A stretch of DNA of 64,000 nucleotides from Falsiphaeobacter marinintestinus (GTDB lineage Bacteria > Pseudomonadota > Alphaproteobacteria > Rhodobacterales > Rhodobacteraceae): assembly GCF_007923355.1 (NCBI RefSeq), contig NZ_VOGO01000006.1:186001-250000 (forward strand). Reading direction: 5' to 3'. Below, one piece after another: positions 1 through 8,238 of the stretch. The notes beneath the pieces were generated by a model. It had not been told where the DNA came from, ran no database searches, and saw nothing but the letters and a program-made list of their open reading frames with translations. The translations under genes and the position numbers were made by a program. Each line of letters starts with the position of its first letter. Within the stretch, counting starts at the first letter, position 1.

Positions 1-189
1 CCGCCCCAGTGCGTTTTGCGTCACCTGTCCCAATTCGCACAGCTTGGCGAGGGTGGCGAACTGAGTCGGTGTCAGATCGGGGATCATCTGCGCAAAGATC
101 GCCAGATGTCGTTGGTTGACCCGACGCATCACGAACCCGACCTGATCGTCCAGGATATAGTCGCTTCTTCCGGCTTCGGGTCCGTTCAT
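1..189 (-). CDS. MarR-family transcriptional regulator, N-terminal part (runs off the window)
   Basis: These are the first 63 codons of a winged-helix regulator that continues past the left edge. The ATG at 189 has an AAGGAG ribosome-binding site five bases upstream. The visible protein has the MarR N-terminal dimer helix followed by 'LTPTQFATLAKL', the usual start of the family's DNA-binding domain. It is divergent from the molybdenum hydroxylase genes across a 106-base gap that holds a TTTGT-N6-ACAAA inverted repeat. Divergent MarR genes commonly repress their neighbour and respond to an aromatic or heteroaromatic ligand, so control of the downstream operon is likely. That role is inferred from position only. 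Confidence 0.85.
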   Translation of the reverse strand, partial: MNGPEAGRSDYILDDQVGFVMRRVNQRHLAIFAQMIPDLTPTQFATLAKLCELGQVTQNALGR

Positions 190-245
190 AGCGTCTCCTT
201 CAGGCTTGGTTGTTGACAGAACCGGTGCGGCTGTCTCAAAATCCG

Positions 246-261
246 TTTGTACACTAACAAA
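246..261. promoter_or_regulatory. Candidate MarR operator
   Basis: The inverted repeat TTTGT-N6-ACAAA lies in the divergent gap between the MarR gene and the hydroxylase genes, about 20 bases before the ribosome-binding site of the latter. Size and symmetry fit MarR-type operators. Binding is an inference. Confidence 0.45.
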
Positions 262-295
262 TACCCCACACCCAACAGCGTGAGGAGATGCGCGT

Positions 296-1138
296 TTGAA
301 CGCTTATTTCCGCCCGGACACATTGGCCGAGGCACTGGACGTCCTTGAGACTGAATCTGTCACCGTTGCGGCGGGCTGTACAGACCTGTTCCCGGCGACC
401 GAACGCCCGACCTTGCCGGGGTCGATTCTGGACATCACGGCGATTCCGGGCTTGCGCGGCGTTCAGCAGACTGCGGATGGCTGGCGGATTGGGGCGACGG
501 CGTCGTGGGCCGACATCATCCGGGCCGACCTGCCGCCGGCGTTTGATATGCTGCAACAGGCCGGGCGCGAAGTTGGGTCGGTGCAGATCCAGACCGCAGG
601 CACGATCGCGGGAAATTTGTGCAACGCATCTCCTGCAGCTGATGGCGTGCCGCCGTTGCTGGCATTGGATGCGTCGGTTGAATTGACGTCGAAAACCGGC
701 ACGCGGTGCCTTCCACTGTCGTCCTTTGTGATCGGGGTCCGGCAAACGGCTTTGGTCCCCGGAGAACTTGTCAGTGCGATCACCATACCCAACTCGGCGG
801 GCGAAGGGGCAAGCCGGTTTCTCAAACTGGGGGCCCGACGGTACCTTGTGATCTCGATTGCGATGGTGGCGGTTCGCCTGTCTGTTCGATCCGACAAAAT
901 CGCGTCGGCAGCGATTGCTGTCGGGGCGTGTAGCCCAGTGGCGCAAAGGCTGGATATGCTGGAAGCCAGGTTGATCGGACTGCCGGTTGGCGGGGTTGCC
1001 AAGGCCATCACCGGTGATGTCGTGTCGCCATCCCTGTCCCCGATTGATGACGTGCGCGGGGATGCAGGATATCGTGAAGATGCCGCCATTGAGCTGATCC
1101 AACGTGCCGTCACACGGGCGGTGGAGGATGTGTCATGA
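296..1138 (+). CDS. FAD-binding (medium) subunit of a xanthine dehydrogenase-family molybdenum hydroxylase
   Basis: The 280-residue protein has the fold order of the CoxM/XdhB FAD subunits. It has an N-terminal FAD domain with the 'TAGTIAGNLCNASPAAD' pyrophosphate-binding loop near residue 105, then the CO-dehydrogenase flavoprotein C-terminal domain. It passes electrons from the 2Fe-2S clusters to an acceptor. The start is a TTG with GAGGAG eight bases upstream; the nearby ATG at 288 stops after three codons, so TTG is well supported. It overlaps the next gene by four bases (ATGA), so the two are translationally coupled. The substrate cannot be read from this subunit. Confidence 0.92.
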   Translation: MNAYFRPDTLAEALDVLETESVTVAAGCTDLFPATERPTLPGSILDITAIPGLRGVQQTADGWRIGATASWADIIRADLPPAFDMLQQAGREVGSVQIQTAGTIAGNLCNASPAADGVPPLLALDASVELTSKTGTRCLPLSSFVIGVRQTALVPGELVSAITIPNSAGEGASRFLKLGARRYLVISIAMVAVRLSVRSDKIASAAIAVGACSPVAQRLDMLEARLIGLPVGGVAKAITGDVVSPSLSPIDDVRGDAGYREDAAIELIQRAVTRAVEDVS

Positions 1139-3855
1139 AAGACCTACCGGGCATCGCCCTGACCGTGAATGGCGCACAGGCGCATCTGGACGTTCATCCG
1201 GGCCGTCGCCTGTCCGAAGTTCTGCGCGAGGATCTGGGCCTGAAGGGCACCAAGGTTGGCTGTGATGCGGGCGATTGCGGTGCGTGTACCGTCTTGATCG
1301 ATGGCGCTCCGGTGTGTGCGTGCCTGACACCCGTGGCGCGCGTGCAGGGCGCGGAGGTGACGACTGTTGAGGGCATCGCCACCGTTCCGGGCCTGCAAGA
1401 GGCGTTTCTGCGTCATGGCGCGGCGCAATGCGGGATCTGCACGCCCGGAATGCTTGTTGCGGCCTCGGCTTTGCTGAGCCGGACAGATACGCCGTCGCGG
1501 GCCGACGTCGAAGACGCTTTGGGCGGTGTGTTGTGCCGCTGCACAGGCTATGCCAAGATTATCGACGCCGTGTTGGATGTTTCCGGGGCAGGGGATCCGT
1601 TGGTCCCCGAAGCAGGCGCTGCCATTGGCGCACCGGTTCGCAGGTTGGACGGTGGTCCGAAGGTGGACGGAACCGAAGTGTTCGGTGCTGATTTCGCCCC
1701 CGAGGGTGCCTTGCTGGTCAAAGCGATCCGCTCGCCCCATTTCGCGGGCGGGTTTTCGTTCGGCGATATCGATGCCTGGGCCGAAACCAACCAGGTGCGG
1801 GTGTTCACGGCGCGCGATATCCCTGGACGCAATCGGTTCAGCGTGATCCCTGCGTTTGTTGACCAACCGGCATTGGCCGATGGGGTCGTCCGGATGCGGG
1901 GCGAGGCGGTTGCCGTGATCGCAGGCCCCCCCGACGTGGTCGAGCATTTGGATCTGTCCGGGTTTCCGGTACAATGGGACCAGCAAGACCCGATCATGAC
2001 GGCAGATCAGGCCACGCCGAACGGTGCGCAGCAAGTGCACAAGGACCGAAATGGCAACTTGCTGATCGCAGGCAAAGTCCGCTGCGGTGATCCGGAACAG
2101 GCGCTGGCAAAGGCCGCGCAGACCTGCAGCGGGCAGGCCACGACAGGCTATGTTGAACACGCCTATATCGAACCCGAAGCAGGCGCGGCCTGGATGCAGG
2201 GAGACACTTTGGTCATCCATGCCTGCACGCAAGCGCCGGTCATGGATCGCGATGAACTGGCGGCGATTCTAGGTCTTGAGCAAAGCCAGGTACGGATCAT
2301 CCCATCTGCAGCCGGGGGCGGTTTCGGGGCCAAGCTTGACCTGTCGCTGCAACCCCTGATCGGTCTGGTGACGCTGAAAACGGGCCTGCCATCGCGAATG
2401 GTTTACACACGTCGCGAAAGCATGTCGTCGACGACCAAGCGACATCCTGGTCAGATGACGGCGCGGGCCGGTATCGATGCGGCCGGTAAACTGACGTCGA
2501 TGGTGTTTGACGGAGATTTCAACACGGGCGCATACGCCAGCTGGGGACCGACCGTGGCCGTGCGGGTGCCGGTTCATGCCTGTGGTCCATACCGCATCCC
2601 GAATTACCATGCCGAAGCCCGCGCCATTCACACAAATGGTCCGGTGTCTGGCGCGTTTCGTGGCTTTGGTGTTCCACAGGCCGCGATCCTGCAGGAAACC
2701 TTGTTTGATGATCTCGCATTGGCCGCCGGGATCGACCGGCTCGCGTTCCGCCAGATCAATGCGTTGCGCGACGGTGACCGGACCGTGTGCGGGCAGGAAC
2801 TGTACGGGGTGGGCATCGAAGACTGCCTGGAGGCACTGGAAGGCCCATGGGCAGATGCCCTTGCAGCTGCGCAGGCGGCCAATGCCAGCAAGGATACCAT
2901 CAAGCGCGGGGTTGGCATTGCGTCCTGCTGGTATGGCTGCGGAAATACCAGTTTGCCAAACCCGTCGACAATCCGGTTGGGTCTTACCCGACACGGGCAT
3001 CTCCGCCTCCATCAGGGGGCTGCCGATATCGGTCAGGGGGCAAATACGGTCATTGCTCAGATCTGCGCCGATGCCATGGGCGTCGCTTTATCCCAATTTG
3101 AGCTTGTCGGCCCGGACACGGCTGTGACACCGGATTGCGGCAAGACGTCGGCGTCGCGTCAGACATTTGTCACGGGCAAGGCCGCGATGTTGGCCGGTCA
3201 GGCCCTGCGGGCAAAGATTCTCGGACAAACCAACATGGGGGCGGGGGCCAGGATCTCGTTGCAAGGAGATTGCATTGAAGTCACCGACGGATCCCACAAC
3301 CGGAGGATTGATCTGAGTGCGCTGCCCGAAGACCAGCATGGCTATGTGCTGAGTGTCGATGAAACCTATGATCCGCCAACCGGGGCGTTGGACGAAAATG
3401 GGCAGGGCGTTCCTTATGCGGTCTACGGATATGGCGCGCAGATCGCCGAAGTGGACGTCGATCTGAAACTGGGTACGGTGACAGTGATCCGGATGACAGC
3501 GGCACATGATCTGGGGCGCGTGATCAATCCGCTTCTGGCCGAAGGGCAGATCGAGGGTGGCATCGCTCAAGGGTTGGGACTTGCGCTGATGGAAGAATAC
3601 CTGCCCGGTCGCACGGAAAACCTGCATGATTATTTGATCCCGACGATTGGGGATATGCCTGAAATTCGATCCATCCTGATCGAGAAACCGGACCCCGAAG
3701 GCCCGTTTGGTGCCAAGGGATTGGGCGAACACGTGCTGATCCCGACGGCACCTGCGATCCTGAATGCGATCCGTCATGCCAGCGGTGCCCGGATCGACCG
3801 GGTTCCGGCTTTGCCACACCGGGTTTTGCGGGCAATCCGGAGGGCGGGTTCATGA
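1135..3855 (+). CDS. Molybdenum hydroxylase: fused 2Fe-2S and molybdopterin-binding subunits
   Basis: This 906-residue protein joins what are usually two polypeptides. Residues 1-150 are the small iron-sulfur subunit: C43, C48, C51 and C63 bind a plant-type 2Fe-2S cluster, and C99, C102, C134 and C136 bind the second. From about residue 165 it is the large molybdopterin subunit, ending with the 'GAKGLGEHVLIP' motif whose Glu (865) matches the family's catalytic base. Family enzymes hydroxylate aldehydes, purines or N-heteroaromatics with water as oxygen donor. The MarR regulator upstream and the hydroxynicotinate-reductase-like gene downstream suggest an N-heterocycle substrate. No XdhC-type maturation gene is adjacent. 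Confidence 0.92.
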   Translation: MKDLPGIALTVNGAQAHLDVHPGRRLSEVLREDLGLKGTKVGCDAGDCGACTVLIDGAPVCACLTPVARVQGAEVTTVEGIATVPGLQEAFLRHGAAQCGICTPGMLVAASALLSRTDTPSRADVEDALGGVLCRCTGYAKIIDAVLDVSGAGDPLVPEAGAAIGAPVRRLDGGPKVDGTEVFGADFAPEGALLVKAIRSPHFAGGFSFGDIDAWAETNQVRVFTARDIPGRNRFSVIPAFVDQPALADGVVRMRGEAVAVIAGPPDVVEHLDLSGFPVQWDQQDPIMTADQATPNGAQQVHKDRNGNLLIAGKVRCGDPEQALAKAAQTCSGQATTGYVEHAYIEPEAGAAWMQGDTLVIHACTQAPVMDRDELAAILGLEQSQVRIIPSAAGGGFGAKLDLSLQPLIGLVTLKTGLPSRMVYTRRESMSSTTKRHPGQMTARAGIDAAGKLTSMVFDGDFNTGAYASWGPTVAVRVPVHACGPYRIPNYHAEARAIHTNGPVSGAFRGFGVPQAAILQETLFDDLALAAGIDRLAFRQINALRDGDRTVCGQELYGVGIEDCLEALEGPWADALAAAQAANASKDTIKRGVGIASCWYGCGNTSLPNPSTIRLGLTRHGHLRLHQGAADIGQGANTVIAQICADAMGVALSQFELVGPDTAVTPDCGKTSASRQTFVTGKAAMLAGQALRAKILGQTNMGAGARISLQGDCIEVTDGSHNRRIDLSALPEDQHGYVLSVDETYDPPTGALDENGQGVPYAVYGYGAQIAEVDVDLKLGTVTVIRMTAAHDLGRVINPLLAEGQIEGGIAQGLGLALMEEYLPGRTENLHDYLIPTIGDMPEIRSILIEKPDPEGPFGAKGLGEHVLIPTAPAILNAIRHASGARIDRVPALPHRVLRAIRRAGS

Positions 3856-3897
3856 TCCCTTTCGATTTGACTGACCTTGCAAGCAGAGTGCCGACCG

Positions 3898-3948
3898 CAG
3901 GGCGCGGGCGCATCTGGGCGCAAAGCGCTCAGATGCGCCCGCGCCCTG
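3898..3948. repeat. Long perfect intercistronic hairpin
   Basis: Arms CAGGGCGCGGGCGCATCTG (3898-3916) and their exact complement (3930-3948) flank a 13-base centre. That centre pairs again as GCGC-AAA-GCGC, with one G-U pair joining the two stems. The transcript could form a near-perfect 24-pair stem with a three-base loop. No T run follows, so it is not a classical terminator. It sits in the only large gap (156 bases) of the hydroxylase operon, just before the reductase-like gene, and may set mRNA stability or partial termination. Confidence 0.8.
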
Positions 3949-4011
3949 CTTCGCTGAACCGTTTCGCAAAGGCCGCACCCTATCGGATTGTGGCTATGTC
4001 GGAGATCTCCA

Positions 4012-5466
4012 ATGGCTGAAGCCCGTCCGCGTCCAGACAAGATCCGTTGCGATGCCTGCCCGGTTATGTGCTTCATCGCGGACGGCAAGGTTGGGGCCTG
4101 CGATCGCTATGCCAATCAGAATGGCCGGATCATTCGTTGTGATCCCCTGACTGTTCTCGACCGGCGCATCGCGTCCGGCGGGGAAGTAAAGCCGTTTCTC
4201 AAGGCCGATTGGGATGGCAAGCTGGCCGCAGGTGACGACCTGTTCGTGACAGCTGTCGGGTCCGGAACGACCTATCCCGATTACAAGCCAGCCCCGTTCC
4301 TGGTCAGCCGCGATGTGGACGGGGTCGATTTCGTCACTGTGGTGACCGAAGCGATCTTTTCCTATTGTGGCGTGAAGGTGAAAATCGATACGGACCGTCA
4401 TTTGGGCGCGGAAGGCGCGACGATACGGTGTCGGGGCGAGGCTGTCGGGCTGATGATCACATCGGAATACGGCTCTCAGATGATGTCGTTGGGCGGGGTC
4501 GATCATCTCACCGGCGGCTCCAAACCCGAAGGGCGCGTGACCTGCGATGCGCTGATGCGTCTGTGCAACCGTGAATCTGTGGAACTGGCCGTCGACGGCG
4601 GCGCGAGTGTTGTCGTTCAGGCTGGGCAGCCCCCGATTGTTGACGGTACGAAAGAAGAGCGGATGCGCGTCGGCTGCGGGTCGGCCACGATCGGTATGTT
4701 CGCGGCCCAATGGGACGGATTGGTCGATGAGGTCGTGGTTGTCGATGATCACATAACCGGCGTCGTCAGTGAACACCAGGCGGGCAAGGTACTGGGCTGG
4801 CCGGACACTGGTATCAAGATCAAAGGCCGCCGTTCGACCCCGGGGCGGTATTTTCAGGTGGCTGAGCCGGGGCTGGGTTGGGGCGGCACCGATATCCAGG
4901 ATCCTCTGACCATTCTTGGCGACTGGAACCCGAAAAAAGGCGCACGCCCTGGAATGACACTGTTGATGGTTTCAACAACTGGCGAACAGTTCGGGTTTTA
5001 TATTCTGGATGACAATCTGGTTCCGCAAAGCCGTCCTTTGCCCGAGACGCTCAAACCCTCCGTGGATCTGATCGAGGAAAACTGTGAACCGGCGCTTTGT
5101 ACCGTGATGTTCATGGGGGGGGCCGGTGGGTCCTTGCGATCGGGCGTGACGCGAAACCCGGTGCGCCTGACCCGGTCGGTTCAACAGCGCAAAACGGTTG
5201 TGACCTGTGGCGGGGCCGAAGCGTATGTCTGGCCGGGCGGGGGCATCACGATCATGGCCGACGTTACCCAGATGCCGGATAACGCGTTCGGCTATGTGCC
5301 CACACCTGCCATCGTTGCACCGTTGGAATTCACCGCCTCGCGGGACGAGTTCCGCGCCCTTGGTGGGCATGACGCCTCGGTGCGACCGGTGGAAGACGTG
5401 CTGGAACATGGCGGTGAATACGGTGCCGACGTCCGGGCCGTTGCCCCGAAGCCGATCAAGACCTGA
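4012..5466 (+). CDS. 6-hydroxynicotinate reductase-family Fe-S protein
   Basis: The protein of 484 residues resembles proteins annotated as 6-hydroxynicotinate reductase after the clostridial nicotinate-fermentation enzyme. Near the N-terminus C13, C16, C20 and C30 form a C-x2-C-P-x2-C pattern that looks like a 4Fe-4S site. The start at 4012 is chosen because GGAGA lies six bases upstream; a longer frame from a TTG at 3988 has no ribosome-binding site and adds an unlikely sequence. In nicotinate fermentation this enzyme reduces the hydroxylated pyridine ring. Here it follows a molybdenum hydroxylase, which is the preceding step in that pathway. The actual substrate in this aerobic-looking bacterium is unknown. 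Confidence 0.8.
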   Translation: MAEARPRPDKIRCDACPVMCFIADGKVGACDRYANQNGRIIRCDPLTVLDRRIASGGEVKPFLKADWDGKLAAGDDLFVTAVGSGTTYPDYKPAPFLVSRDVDGVDFVTVVTEAIFSYCGVKVKIDTDRHLGAEGATIRCRGEAVGLMITSEYGSQMMSLGGVDHLTGGSKPEGRVTCDALMRLCNRESVELAVDGGASVVVQAGQPPIVDGTKEERMRVGCGSATIGMFAAQWDGLVDEVVVVDDHITGVVSEHQAGKVLGWPDTGIKIKGRRSTPGRYFQVAEPGLGWGGTDIQDPLTILGDWNPKKGARPGMTLLMVSTTGEQFGFYILDDNLVPQSRPLPETLKPSVDLIEENCEPALCTVMFMGGAGGSLRSGVTRNPVRLTRSVQQRKTVVTCGGAEAYVWPGGGITIMADVTQMPDNAFGYVPTPAIVAPLEFTASRDEFRALGGHDASVRPVEDVLEHGGEYGADVRAVAPKPIKT

Positions 5467-5467
5467 A

Positions 5468-6310
5468 ATGGGTGTGCAGGCTGCATATCTGCCGGATGGG
5501 CGGCGGTTGCACCTGAACCACGGGCCGATTGATCTGATCATCGATGCAGAAGGGCCGGGGCGCGACCGCGCCTTGCGTGCCGCGCATGATCGCATGGTCA
5601 CAATTCTGGACGAACTGGTGCCGGAATTGCCATCTCTGCGCACACCGGTGGCTGATCATCCGAAACTGAACGGTCATATCGCTTTGGGCATGCTGGCCGC
5701 TACTGCTCCCTTTGCTCCTGCCTTCTTGACCCCGATGGCGGCGGTTGCGGGTGCGGTGGCTGATACCGTGCTGGCGGCTATGACTGCGGCAGGGGATTTG
5801 CGTCGCGCCTATGTCAACAATGGCGGTGATATCGCGGTTCATCTGTCCGGAACGGAAATCTTTACGGCAGCGATTGCTGCGGGGCGTGCAGATCGCGTTG
5901 AGATCCCAGCGGGCAGCGCTGTGCGCGGTATTGCGACGTCGGGTTGGCGCGGGCGCAGTCAGTCGCTGGGAATAGCTGACGCCGTGACTGTGTTGGCAAA
6001 GTCGGCGGCAAGAGCCGATGCTGCGGCCACCATGATCGCAAACGCGGTCGATTTACCGGGATCGCCCAAGGTCATGCGCGGCAAAGCGAATGATCAAAGA
6101 CCTGACAGCGATCTGGGTGATCGGCTGGTGACCGTGGATGTGGCGGCTCTGACACCCGAAGAAATTGCGATGGCTCTGAGCCGCGGTCGGAGTTTTGCCG
6201 AAACCTGCTTGTCGCGTGGCCTGATCGCGGCTGCGCATCTGACGTTGTGCGGGGAAGCGACAAGTGTCGGCGCTCTGCAAGAACCCATCAAGGAACAGCT
6301 TCATGCCTGA
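5468..6310 (+). CDS. UPF0280 family protein (ApbE-like fold expected)
   Basis: The ATG lies one base after the stop of the previous gene. The 280-residue protein carries 'YVNNGGDIAVHL' at about residue 117 and 'GIATSGWRGRSQSLGIADA' around residue 155. These resemble the N-x-GGD and 'STSG...DA' motifs of ApbE flavin transferases, and UPF0280 is structurally grouped with ApbE-like proteins. It contains no obvious signal peptide or membrane helix. No reaction is known to me for the family. It overlaps the next gene by eight bases, so it belongs firmly to this operon and probably works on the same compound or on a flavin/cofactor of the reductase-like protein. Confidence 0.8.
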   Translation: MGVQAAYLPDGRRLHLNHGPIDLIIDAEGPGRDRALRAAHDRMVTILDELVPELPSLRTPVADHPKLNGHIALGMLAATAPFAPAFLTPMAAVAGAVADTVLAAMTAAGDLRRAYVNNGGDIAVHLSGTEIFTAAIAAGRADRVEIPAGSAVRGIATSGWRGRSQSLGIADAVTVLAKSAARADAAATMIANAVDLPGSPKVMRGKANDQRPDSDLGDRLVTVDVAALTPEEIAMALSRGRSFAETCLSRGLIAAAHLTLCGEATSVGALQEPIKEQLHA

Positions 6311-6884
6311 TTTCACCCTGCGTAAGACACTGACCTTTATCGAGGATATCCATCACGAAGGGGGCGCCGCGCCGCTACAGCCACGTCGGCGTGCGGCCAT
6401 TGTGGCCATTGTGAAGAACCCGTTTGCAGGCGGTTACACCGAGGATCTGCAATCGGCGATGGACGATCTGAAGCCGCTGGGCCTCACGATGACCGACCAG
6501 TTGATCAACGCGATGGGGGGAATCGAGGGGATCGATGGCTATGGCAAGGCGGGGCTGGCCGGCGAGAATGGTGAACTTGAACACACCGCGCTGTGGCATG
6601 TGCCGGGCGGCTATGCCATGCGGGCGCGGCTGGGCGCGGCAAAGGCCATCGTTCCCTCGTCAATGAAGGTTGGCGGTGTCGGGTCCCGCATTGATATCCC
6701 GCTGGGCCACATCAACGCAGCTTATGTGCGCAGCCATTTTGACGGAATGGAGGTCAGCGTGCCGGACGGCCCGCGGGCGAACGAGCTGATGTTTGCCCTT
6801 GCTATGAGCCGAGGGCCGCGGATCCACCACCGCATGGGGGGGCTGGCCGTCGCGGACGTGCAGGGTGAGGACGGTTTGCGCTGA
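6303..6884 (+). CDS. Amino acid synthesis family protein
   Basis: The 193-residue protein starts at an ATG inside the end of the UPF0280 gene. It has the conserved stretches 'VKNPFAGGYTEDL' and 'PSSMKVGGVGSRIDIPLGH' of the family named 'amino acid synthesis' (PF06684), whose name does not rest on a firm biochemical assignment known to me. It is the last gene of the operon. The recurring company of this family with UPF0280 and hydroxynicotinate-reductase-like proteins suggests a shared pathway step, possibly hydrolysis or rearrangement of the reduced ring product; that is a guess. Confidence 0.78.
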   Translation: MPDFTLRKTLTFIEDIHHEGGAAPLQPRRRAAIVAIVKNPFAGGYTEDLQSAMDDLKPLGLTMTDQLINAMGGIEGIDGYGKAGLAGENGELEHTALWHVPGGYAMRARLGAAKAIVPSSMKVGGVGSRIDIPLGHINAAYVRSHFDGMEVSVPDGPRANELMFALAMSRGPRIHHRMGGLAVADVQGEDGLR

Positions 6885-7083
6885 AGCCGGTTGTCTCACG
6901 GTCTGGACGACGGATCGAAAAAGATGGACGCGCGCCTGCGACAGTCTAGTTCAGGATTGATCGTTGGGACGGCTTGTGAAAGTTGCGCGTTGCTGCGATC
7001 TTCTCAGCAAGATACGGAAAGCCGCGTAGATTGCGCGATTTACCGAAATCTCCGACCAGAAAACCGCCAGCGAGGCTTGCAGC

Positions 7084-8235
7084 ATGCCACGACCGCCCCT
7101 CTTTTCGTCCCGCCGTTTCGGATCTCAGCTGGGGGCTGCGCTGCTGGTTGCCGGTCTGACGCTGCTTGGCCCAGCCCACGCGCAGGATCAGGCTCCTCCG
7201 AAAGTGTCCGTTGCAGCGGCCTATAGTCAGGAAATTACCGAAGAGGCGAGCTATATCGGTCGGGCCGAGGCCATCGACGAAGTCGATATCATTGCGCGGG
7301 TCAGCGGGTTCCTTCAGGAAAAAATGGTCACGGACGGCGCCCATGTCGAAGAGGGCCAGAAGCTGTTCAGGATCGAACCGGATCTGTATCAGGCCACGCT
7401 GGATGCCCGCGAAGCGGATCTTGACCGGGCCAAGGCCAATCTGGAGCTGGCCAAGGTCGAACTGGCACGTAAGGAAGAACTGTTGCGTCGCGACGCAGTT
7501 CCGGCCTCTGAAGTCGATATTGCCAGGGCCAATGAACTGGTTGCCGAGGCCGCGATCAAGTCTGCCAACGCGGCGATCCAGCAGGCTGAACTTGATCTCA
7601 GCTATACCGAAATACACGCGCCGTTTCCCGGGCGTTTGGGCCGGGTGCAGATCAGCGTTGGTGATGTTGTTGGGCCCGGAAACCCTCCGTTGGTCTCGCT
7701 GGTCCGCGAAGCTCCGATCTATGTGGTGTTCTCACTTACGGAAAAGCAACTTGTTACCATTCTGGAAAAACTGAACGAAACAGTATCGACGCTGGGCGGC
7801 TCTGATCGCAGCCCGGATGTCTTTGTGACCCTGCCAAACGGGACCAATCTGGAAGAAACCGGGCGGATCGTTTTTGGTGACAACCGGATCGATCCTTTAA
7901 CGGGTGCAATGGCACTGCGGGCGGCCTTCAAAAACGAAGAGGGTCTGCTGATTGATGGGTCGTTCCTGAACGTGCGCATTCAGGCTTTGGAGCCTGTCGA
8001 ACGTGTTCTGGTCCCGCAGGCAGCTTTGCAACGCGATCAGCGGGGCGATTTCGTGCTGGTGGTCAATGACAAGCAACTTGTCGAACAACGTTATATTCAG
8101 ACCGGTGATACGGTCGATGCGGCGATCATTGTGCTGGATGGGCTGCGCGAAGGCGAGGCTGTGATCGTCGAAGGGCTGCAACGGGTCCGTCCCGGCGTGG
8201 CCGTGGATGCGGTGCTTGCCGGAACCGGAGACTGA
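7084..8235 (+). CDS. RND efflux pump periplasmic adaptor (HlyD/AcrA family)
   Basis: The 383-residue protein begins with a signal peptide (cleavage near 'AHA-QD', residue 33). It continues with the lipoyl/barrel-sandwich half-motifs ('SGFLQEKMVTDGAHVEEGQK'), an alpha-helical hairpin of about residues 95-165, a second lipoyl half ('APFPGRLGRVQISVGDVV') and a beta-barrel domain. It links the inner-membrane pump encoded next to an outer-membrane channel. No TolC-like gene is adjacent, so the channel must be encoded elsewhere. It lacks the lipobox found in AcrA itself. It is followed after three bases by the pump gene. Confidence 0.93.
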   Translation: MPRPPLFSSRRFGSQLGAALLVAGLTLLGPAHAQDQAPPKVSVAAAYSQEITEEASYIGRAEAIDEVDIIARVSGFLQEKMVTDGAHVEEGQKLFRIEPDLYQATLDAREADLDRAKANLELAKVELARKEELLRRDAVPASEVDIARANELVAEAAIKSANAAIQQAELDLSYTEIHAPFPGRLGRVQISVGDVVGPGNPPLVSLVREAPIYVVFSLTEKQLVTILEKLNETVSTLGGSDRSPDVFVTLPNGTNLEETGRIVFGDNRIDPLTGAMALRAAFKNEEGLLIDGSFLNVRIQALEPVERVLVPQAALQRDQRGDFVLVVNDKQLVEQRYIQTGDTVDAAIIVLDGLREGEAVIVEGLQRVRPGVAVDAVLAGTGD

Positions 8236-8238
8236 CGC

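Noticed and set aside
1144-2232. Minus-strand frame of 362 codons opposite the hydroxylase gene
   Set aside because: Shadow of the fused hydroxylase gene, with Cys- and Arg-rich random-looking sequence.
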